From the NCBI GenBank assembly GCA_020746105.1, contig CM036617.1:158666912-158730911 (forward strand): a stretch of DNA of 64,000 nt, in the 5' to 3' direction. Shown here one piece after another: positions 63,501-64,000 of this stretch (its first letter is position 1; every line of letters starts with the position of its first letter). Source of the stretch: Trogon surrucura. Its lineage: Eukaryota > Chordata > Aves > Trogoniformes > Trogonidae. The notes under the pieces were generated by a model. The model saw only the letters and a program-made list of their open reading frames with translations. It was not told the origin of the DNA and did no database searches. Made by a program: the position numbers and the translations under genes.

Positions 63501-64000
63501 CGAGTGACTGCAAATGATGTTACGGGCTCACTCAGGATAAAGGTAGAGTCAAATAGCACAGTGGTGGCATCAGGAAGTTCTACACGAGTGCTTGGTGTTA
63601 GTGAAACTGTTTCCACAATAGGGAGGGAAATCTGGGAAGAAATGTTCAGTGACGTTCCTCTTGGAAGCGGAAGGTAAGAAGAACTTGTTATAGGTGTGCT
63701 GTTGTTAAGGACAGTGTCCATAGTGCTTAATAAAAACATGCTTGAATCGGGCATTTCTGCAAATCTCGAAGAAAATGAAACAACTGGTCTTGATGGAAAA
63801 GACGTATCAAAAATTTCAGGTGTAGGCTCCTCTAACTCATATCCATCAGTAATTATAGTTGTAAATGGAGTTATGCCTTGTACTTCAGAGGTTTTGATGG
63901 ACAAAGTTTCGACATAATCACCTGAGCCCGCATCATGTTCTGGGGAAAAGCCTGCTTCTGGTAGAAGTGAAACTGAGTCACAATACAGACAAGAACCGTA
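528..64000 (-). CDS. KIAA1549: KIAA1549 gene, 16 exons (probably exons 2-17), partial at both ends
   Basis: Gene-level entry; the exons are listed separately. The joined exons keep one open frame of 4085 bases across 15 introns, all GT-AG. The order is Ser/Thr-rich region, folded ectodomain starting near [13 protein letters not shown], one transmembrane helix followed by YWKLCRTDK, then a long hydrophilic tail with [19 protein letters not shown] and [18 protein letters not shown]. This is the layout of Pfam family KIAA1549 (DUF3827). The tail after HNKDD fits KIAA1549 rather than its paralogue KIAA1549L, which I remember as diverging there. Known of the family: biochemical function unresolved; recessive variants in human KIAA1549 cause retinitis pigmentosa and the protein has been placed at photoreceptor cilia; KIAA1549-BRAF fusions drive pilocytic astrocytoma. 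The signal-peptide exon and the final exons are outside the window. Confidence 0.96.
581..1478 (-). other. KIAA1549: Intron 16
   Basis: 898 bp, GTGAGTG to CTGACAG. Nothing recognisable inside; short ORFs here look random. It is the counterpart of the human intron most often broken in KIAA1549-BRAF fusions, if the numbering is right. Confidence 0.8.
1479..1808 (-). CDS. KIAA1549: KIAA1549 exon 16, cytoplasmic tail
   Basis: 330 bp, phase 0 to 0, 110 codons; acceptor GTTTCCCTCCAG, donor GTGAGTGA. It encodes [20 protein letters not shown] through [20 protein letters not shown] and [11 protein letters not shown] to [16 protein letters not shown]. The [23 protein letters not shown] block is a family hallmark. 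The ATG upstream at about 1844 lies in the intron. The middle (Ala/Thr/Gly-rich) is poorly conserved. The position and phase 0 end fit the common human exon-16 fusion point with BRAF. Confidence 0.95.
1809..3456 (-). other. KIAA1549: Intron 15
   Basis: 1648 bp, GTATGT to CCTCCAG. AT-rich, without a repeat or coding signal I can name. Confidence 0.8.
3457..3601 (-). CDS. KIAA1549: KIAA1549 exon 15, cytoplasmic tail, polybasic segment
   Basis: 145 bp, phase 2 to 0; acceptor CTACTAAG, donor GTATGTAT. It encodes [20 protein letters not shown], then [20 protein letters not shown] and PGVNNSAYI. The [10 protein letters not shown] stretch is a plausible polybasic membrane-contact or nuclear-localisation-like motif (inference). 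The exon ends on a codon boundary, which fits its numbering as exon 15, one of the human KIAA1549-BRAF in-frame fusion points. Confidence 0.94.
3602..4764 (-). other. KIAA1549: Intron 14
   Basis: 1163 bp, GTAGGG to TACTAAG. It contains a pyrimidine-rich stretch on the plus strand at about 3770-3980 and a short AAAC repeat near 3645-3660; no gene signal. Confidence 0.8.
4765..4988 (-). CDS. KIAA1549: KIAA1549 exon 14, cytoplasmic tail, basic/helical region
   Basis: 224 bp, phase 0 to 2; acceptor TTTAAG behind a pyrimidine tract that includes an 11-base C run, donor GTAGGGAT. It encodes [20 protein letters not shown], then [40 protein letters not shown] and [34 protein letters not shown] is nearly invariant in the family; the following acidic linker holds a Val run (DDVVVVDS) where I remember DDLSSGDT in human. 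Confidence 0.96.
4989..6701 (-). other. KIAA1549: Intron 13
   Basis: 1713 bp, GTATTT to TTTAAG. The G11/C11 homopolymer at 5000-5010 lies in the acceptor pyrimidine tract. Nothing else recognised. Confidence 0.8.
5000..5010. repeat. G11 run (C11 on the gene strand) at the exon 14 acceptor
   Basis: Eleven G in a row on the plus strand, starting 12 bp upstream of exon 14 in gene sense, inside its polypyrimidine tract. Confidence 0.85.
6702..6907 (-). CDS. KIAA1549: KIAA1549 exon 13, cytoplasmic tail
   Basis: 206 bp, phase 1 to 0; acceptor GTGATTTAG, donor GTATTTTT. It encodes [20 protein letters not shown], then [40 protein letters not shown] and AETNKINKE. The blocks [25 protein letters not shown] and NKINKE match the remembered human protein. 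The true exon starts at 6907; an ATG at about 6848 is internal. Confidence 0.95.
6908..12250 (-). other. KIAA1549: Intron 12
   Basis: 5343 bp, GTTCGT to GATTTAG. It has a TA-rich imperfect palindrome at 7306-7330. A 163-codon open stretch at 10928-11419 on the plus strand opens with GTG and shows no recognisable domain. Otherwise featureless. Confidence 0.75.
7306..7330. repeat. TA dinucleotide tract, palindromic
   Basis: Two AT runs separated by a single G. Confidence 0.85.
12251..12375 (-). CDS. KIAA1549: KIAA1549 exon 12, cytoplasmic tail (variable acidic/Ser region)
   Basis: 125 bp, phase 2 to 1; acceptor TTTGTGACAG, donor GTTCGTAG (weak after +2). In the spliced frame it reads (R)[20 protein letters not shown], then [20 protein letters not shown] and K. 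The frame is set by exons 11 and 13; other frames across it also lack stops and would mislead. VSPSDADST matches the remembered human tail, and the rest is divergent, as expected of a disordered Ser/Glu-rich linker. Confidence 0.9.
12376..15705 (-). other. KIAA1549: Intron 11
   Basis: 3330 bp, GTCAGT to GTGACAG. It contains an A15 run (13434-13448), a T18 run (15025-15042) and a TATAAA-like string beside a CACGTG E-box near 14633-14645, which I regard as chance. Confidence 0.75.
15025..15042. repeat. T18 homopolymer
   Basis: Eighteen T in a row within intron 11. Confidence 0.85.
15706..15908 (-). CDS. KIAA1549: KIAA1549 exon 11, cytoplasmic tail
   Basis: 203 bp, phase 0 to 2; acceptor TTCTCTCACAG, donor GTCAGTTC. 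It encodes [20 protein letters not shown], then [20 protein letters not shown] and [20 protein letters not shown], and ends KTVRQRG plus two bases of an Arg codon. The [13 protein letters not shown] block is shared by the family; the HEP-LPGP segment points to KIAA1549 rather than KIAA1549L. It follows the longest intron of the window (14.4 kb). Confidence 0.95.
17670..17729. repeat. Duplicated segment, copy 1
   Basis: About 60 bp, with a second copy at 18553-18614 in direct orientation, roughly 90% alike with one 2-bp gap. The shared core is CTCTCCCACCCTCCTAGAT. Flanks are not alike. Confidence 0.75.
18138..18159. repeat. 8-bp inverted repeat
   Basis: CTAGTAAT and ATTACTAG around ACTAGA. 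Confidence 0.75.
18553..18614. repeat. Duplicated segment, copy 2
   Basis: Partner of 17670-17729, about 880 bp away, same orientation. It shares GAAACCCTCTT and CTCTCCCACCCTCCTAGAT. Confidence 0.75.
22796..22824. repeat. Tandem 14-15-bp duplication
   Basis: ACAGCTCAGTAAAT occurs twice, one base apart. Confidence 0.85.
23790..24110 (+). mobile_element. Old, eroded CR1-like fragment
   Basis: Phrases in order resemble the conserved end of reptile-type CR1: CAGTTCTAGTCTCCCTCTCTC, AAAAAGGACAG, AGAACTAGAAAATGTTCAG, GGGACTCCTCTGTCTG, ATCTGTAAAGTCAGGATTGA, CCAATACAAGGCCTAGGGGG. There is no intact frame. Boundaries are approximate and the identification rests on remembered consensus. Confidence 0.6.
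25084..25275. other. CpG-dense patch in intron 10
   Basis: I count about 17 CpG dinucleotides in about 190 bp (for example CCGCGAGCGACACACGG), in an intron where CpG is otherwise rare. A 169-codon open stretch on the minus strand covers 25139-25648 without a recognisable domain. This could be an orphan CpG island or the remains of an unknown GC-rich element. Confidence 0.5.
25956..25991. repeat. T10-CCATG-A16-CATGG hairpin-like tract
   Basis: A run of T, then CCATG, a run of 16 A, then CATGG. A second palindrome, GCCATTTGTAAATGGC, follows at 26005-26020 and a CA run at about 26031-26042. Confidence 0.8.
27887..27914. repeat. Exact 14-bp tandem duplication
   Basis: ATTATTATGTTAAA occurs twice back to back. 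Confidence 0.9.
28815..28875 (+). mobile_element. Possible CR1 tail remnant
   Basis: TATTGGACTAGATGTCCTTC and TGGTTCCTTCTAG resemble the CR1 3' UTR (GGACTAGATGATCT...CCTTCCA). There are no terminal octamers, so this is weak. Confidence 0.3.
30329..30513 (-). CDS. KIAA1549: KIAA1549 exon 10, transmembrane exon
   Basis: 185 bp, phase 1 to 0; acceptor CTTCACAG, donor GTAAAAGG. It encodes [16 protein letters not shown] as a short juxtamembrane stalk. A single hydrophobic helix of about 23 residues follows (about 30398-30466, [14 protein letters not shown] and LLIVIILYW). Then comes [20 protein letters not shown] and RQK on the cytoplasmic side. The positive residues just after the helix support a type I orientation, and the Cys after the helix is a plausible palmitoylation site (inference). 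Confidence 0.96.
30514..32635 (-). other. KIAA1549: Intron 9
   Basis: 2122 bp, GTAAGC to TCACAG. AT-rich, with a 33-bp-period tandem repeat at about 31960-32060. Confidence 0.8.
31960..32060. repeat. 33-bp tandem repeat, about 2.5 copies
   Basis: Units at 31978-32010 and 32011-32043 share CTTTTA-ATTATCTTTATTA-AAGAT. Partial copies flank them on both sides. Confidence 0.75.
32636..32813 (-). CDS. KIAA1549: KIAA1549 exon 9, ectodomain module 3, strand exon
   Basis: 178 bp, phase 0 to 1; acceptor TTTCAG, donor GTAAGCTC. It encodes 59 residues: [20 protein letters not shown], then [20 protein letters not shown] and [19 protein letters not shown]. The longer ORF here runs on into flanking intron on both sides and should not be taken as the exon. 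It parallels exon 6: IVNVS with [14 protein letters not shown] with [16 protein letters not shown] with FYLGFPV. It is the last extracellular module before the membrane. Confidence 0.95.
34881..34894. repeat. Perfect 14-bp palindrome
   Basis: CTCCGTGCACGGAG is its own reverse complement. Confidence 0.85.
35039..35060. repeat. 8-bp inverted repeat
   Basis: CCTCTCTG and CAGAGAGG around a 6-nt loop. Confidence 0.75.
36572..37007 (+). mobile_element. CR1 LINE 3' fragment
   Basis: The translation gives the C-terminal CR1 sequence: [71 protein letters not shown]. The 3' UTR follows (GGTTGGACTTGATGATCTTA) and ends in degenerate ATTCT-type octamers. The frame is still open for about 110 codons. It is a different, older-looking copy than the one at 57.4 kb and is also antisense to the gene. 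Confidence 0.92.
37127..37460. other. GC-rich block in intron 8
   Basis: GC-rich sequence of about 330 bp with roughly ten CpG, directly beyond the 3' end of the CR1 at 36572-37007. It lacks CR1 character and has no convincing ORF. It might be an internal promoter or an unrecognised repeat. Confidence 0.4.
37846..37865. repeat. A20 homopolymer
   Basis: Twenty A in a row; no adjacent retroposed sequence recognised. Confidence 0.85.
40080..40116. repeat. Perfect 11-bp inverted repeat (hairpin)
   Basis: CTACTCCACCA (40080-40090) is matched exactly by TGGTGGAGTAG (40106-40116) across a 15-nt loop. Confidence 0.85.
40486..40631 (-). CDS. KIAA1549: KIAA1549 exon 8, ectodomain module 3, helix exon
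   Basis: 146 bp, phase 1 to 0; acceptor GATGTAG preceded by TTACTTTCTCTG, donor GTATTAAG. It encodes [20 protein letters not shown], then [20 protein letters not shown] and SFAGSNVVQ, a strongly helical, charged segment. It begins with the same split Val-Leu as exons 3 and 5 and ends in V-Q like exon 5. A basic R-I-W-R-R stretch lies in the second half. Confidence 0.94.
40838..40884. repeat. A-rich low-complexity tract
   Basis: Irregular TAAAA and AAAGAAA repeats. Confidence 0.8.
42541..42597 (+). mobile_element. CR1 3'-tail fragment
   Basis: GGACTCTAAGATCTTGAAGG followed by TCTCTTCCAGCC and two ATTCTATG-type octamers is the CR1 3' UTR end. Only about 57 bp can be recognised; upstream sequence is not clearly CR1. 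Confidence 0.7.
43244..43303 (-). CDS. KIAA1549: KIAA1549 exon 7, 60-bp symmetric linker exon
   Basis: Found by looking for residues missing between exons 6 and 8. A 60-bp segment with acceptor TTTTTCCCTCAG and donor GTACGTAC encodes (P)[19 protein letters not shown], phase 1 on both sides. It corresponds to the human PFQYPQLNLSQLLKSSWVRT as I remember it. There is one sequon (NVS). Because 60 bp is divisible by three and both borders are phase 1, skipping it would remove 20 residues without a frameshift. Confidence 0.9.
48402..48500. repeat. Diverged direct repeat, copy A
   Basis: Aligns over about 97 bp with 49235-49335. The best 55 bp (48432-48486) differ at about 8 positions, nearly all transitions; the shared core is ATTTAAAGGAAATGAGAC. 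Family unknown. Confidence 0.75.
49235..49335. repeat. Diverged direct repeat, copy B
   Basis: Partner of 48402-48500, offset by 833-834 bp. It shares CTGTCTCAAA at the start and ATTTAAAGGAAATGAGAC near the end. Confidence 0.75.
50369..50552 (-). CDS. KIAA1549: KIAA1549 exon 6, ectodomain module 2, strand exon
   Basis: 184 bp, phase 0 to 1; acceptor TTTTCAG, donor GTGAGTAC. It encodes 61 residues: [20 protein letters not shown], then [40 protein letters not shown] and E. Sequons are NIT, NGS and NLS. It ends with the first base of a Pro codon, as exon 9 does. The pattern is strands, then a short helix, then a strand, consistent with a SEA-like or ferredoxin-like half-domain; the fold is inferred. 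Confidence 0.95.
50553..51998 (-). other. KIAA1549: Intron 5
   Basis: 1446 bp, GTAAGA to TTTCAG. It contains a perfect 8-bp stem-loop at 51214-51234. Confidence 0.8.
51214..51234. repeat. 8-bp stem-loop
   Basis: TATAGTAC and GTACTATA flank a 5-nt loop (TTTAG). Confidence 0.8.
51999..52126 (-). CDS. KIAA1549: KIAA1549 exon 5, ectodomain module 2, helix exon
   Basis: 128 bp, phase 1 to 0; acceptor GCCTTCAG, donor GTAAGAAG. It encodes [20 protein letters not shown], then [11 protein letters not shown], and ends NFTVQ. There are two sequons (NFS, NFT) and one cysteine. Like exons 3 and 8 it opens with a split Val codon followed by Leu, and it ends right after a V-Q pair, as exon 8 does. Confidence 0.95.
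52127..53640 (-). other. KIAA1549: Intron 4
   Basis: 1514 bp, GTGAGT to CCTTCAG. Nothing recognisable inside. Confidence 0.8.
53641..53818 (-). CDS. KIAA1549: KIAA1549 exon 4, ectodomain module 1, strand exon
   Basis: 178 bp, phase 0 to 1; acceptor CGTAG, donor GTGAGTTC. It encodes 59 residues beginning [20 protein letters not shown] and ending PDNRFQVQT. Alternating hydrophobic residues suggest beta strands, and there is one sequon (NSS). The match to the remembered human sequence is strong at [11 protein letters not shown] and FQVQT. Length and phase match exons 6 and 9, its counterparts in modules 2 and 3. Confidence 0.95.
54911..54944. repeat. 34-bp near-perfect palindrome
   Basis: Arms GTCTCAT and ATGAGAC enclose AAACAGCAATTGCTGTTT plus a 2-nt bulge. 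This gives 16 base pairs with no loop. Confidence 0.85.
57224..57239. repeat. T16 homopolymer
   Basis: Sixteen T in a row, about 200 bp upstream of the large CR1. Confidence 0.85.
57450..58662 (+). mobile_element. CR1 LINE, 5'-truncated, reverse transcriptase 3' half
   Basis: A non-LTR retrotransposon copy of the CR1 family, antisense to KIAA1549. The translation shows the reverse transcriptase blocks in order: [37 protein letters not shown], the catalytic FADD box (57744-57755), [15 protein letters not shown], then [16 protein letters not shown] and [17 protein letters not shown]. The 3' end, ATGTTCTGTGATTCTTTG, is the CR1 terminal octamer type. It is dead: there is a stop (TGA 57807-57809) and a frame change caused by a foreign CR1 tail at about 58041-58081. 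The endonuclease and ORF1 parts are missing, as in most CR1 copies. The 5' border is approximate. Confidence 0.93.
58041..58081 (+). mobile_element. CR1 3' tail embedded inside the larger CR1
   Basis: About 40 bp ending in three ATTCTATG-type octamers sits in the middle of the larger copy. It matches the terminal sequence of CR1, including the CCAATCCCTAA that also appears at the real 3' end (58634-58645). The flanking CR1 sequence continues on the other side with only about 10 bp lost. I read it as a nested, extremely truncated CR1 insertion. Confidence 0.75.
60766..60854 (-). CDS. KIAA1549: KIAA1549 exon 3, ectodomain module 1, helix exon
   Basis: 89 bp between an acceptor (TTTCCAG) and donor GTAAGTGG. 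It starts in phase 1, completing Val, and ends in phase 0. It encodes [20 protein letters not shown] and then [10 protein letters not shown], an amphipathic, probably helical segment with one sequon (NVS). It is too short to stand out as an ORF on its own, but it joins exons 2 and 4 in frame. It is the first half of the first of three similar exon pairs. Confidence 0.93.
60855..62349 (-). other. KIAA1549: Intron 2
   Basis: 1495 bp, GTAAGA to TTCCAG. AT-rich, with no recognisable repeat or gene. Confidence 0.8.
62350..64000 (-). CDS. KIAA1549: KIAA1549 giant Ser/Thr-rich exon (exon 2, 5' part cut off)
   Basis: 550 codons plus one base, open from the window edge at 64000 with no stop, so the exon continues to the right. 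A start drawn inside it near 63904 would rest on a TTG and is not real; the frame runs on upstream. The product is a Ser/Thr/Pro-rich, mucin-like extracellular stretch with few cysteines and several N-glycosylation sequons (NST, NIS twice, NET, NLT). A block resembling [12 protein letters not shown] near the start and the C-terminal [13 protein letters not shown] match my memory of human KIAA1549. The donor is GCGG followed by GTAAGA at 62349. The exon ends in phase 1, so Val is completed in the next exon. Dense O-glycosylation is inferred from composition only. Confidence 0.95.

Noticed and set aside
62350-63904. A protein start at about 63904
   Set aside because: The codon is TTG and the frame continues to the window edge; the true start is in an exon outside the window.
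528-64000. Assignment to the paralogue KIAA1549L
   Set aside because: The tail after [10 protein letters not shown] ([23 protein letters not shown]) fits my memory of KIAA1549; KIAA1549L diverges there.
1-64000. tRNA genes, CRISPR arrays, bacterial operons or a novel defence-type system
   Set aside because: No tRNA box pairs or spaced repeats were seen, and the sequence is plainly a vertebrate intron-exon locus.

Overview
The window is vertebrate nuclear DNA, most likely from a bird. It is AT-rich, has long introns, and carries LINEs of the CR1 family (avian and reptilian chicken-repeat type, with the typical ATTCTATG-like 3' octamers). It has no operons, no bacterial-style genes and no tRNA or rRNA genes that I can find.

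Essentially the whole window is one gene on the minus strand, KIAA1549. It encodes the type I membrane protein of the KIAA1549/DUF3827 family, which has a Ser/Thr-rich mucin-like ectodomain, one transmembrane helix and a long basic cytoplasmic tail. I could assemble 16 exons with GT-AG borders and consistent reading phase. They run from the giant Ser/Thr-rich exon, cut by the right edge at 64000, down to a 53-bp exon at 528-580. They total 4085 coding bases (1361 codons plus 2 bases). Two of these exons (60 bp at 43244-43303 and 53 bp at 528-580) are too short to show as ORFs and were found by reading the splice sites and the expected protein. The signal-peptide exon lies to the right of the window and the last C-terminal exons lie to the left. 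If the giant exon is exon 2, as in human, the window holds exons 2-17.

Layout from 5' to 3' of the gene (right to left): mucin-like exon 62350-64000; ectodomain modules in exons 3-9 (60854 down to 32636); transmembrane exon 30329-30513; cytoplasmic tail exons 15908 down to 528. The introns hold CR1 copies at about 57450-58662, 36572-37007 and 42541-42597, an older eroded CR1-like fragment at about 23790-24110, microsatellites, several inverted repeats, two pairs of short diverged duplications and two GC/CpG-rich patches (25.1 and 37.1 kb).

The most interesting observation is in the ectodomain. Exons 3-9 look like three tandem copies of one module, each encoded by a helix exon (phase 1 to 0, starting Val-Leu) followed by a strand exon (phase 0 to 1, 178/184/178 bp). 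The splice-site positions and phases match among the copies. This suggests an ancient threefold exon-pair duplication.
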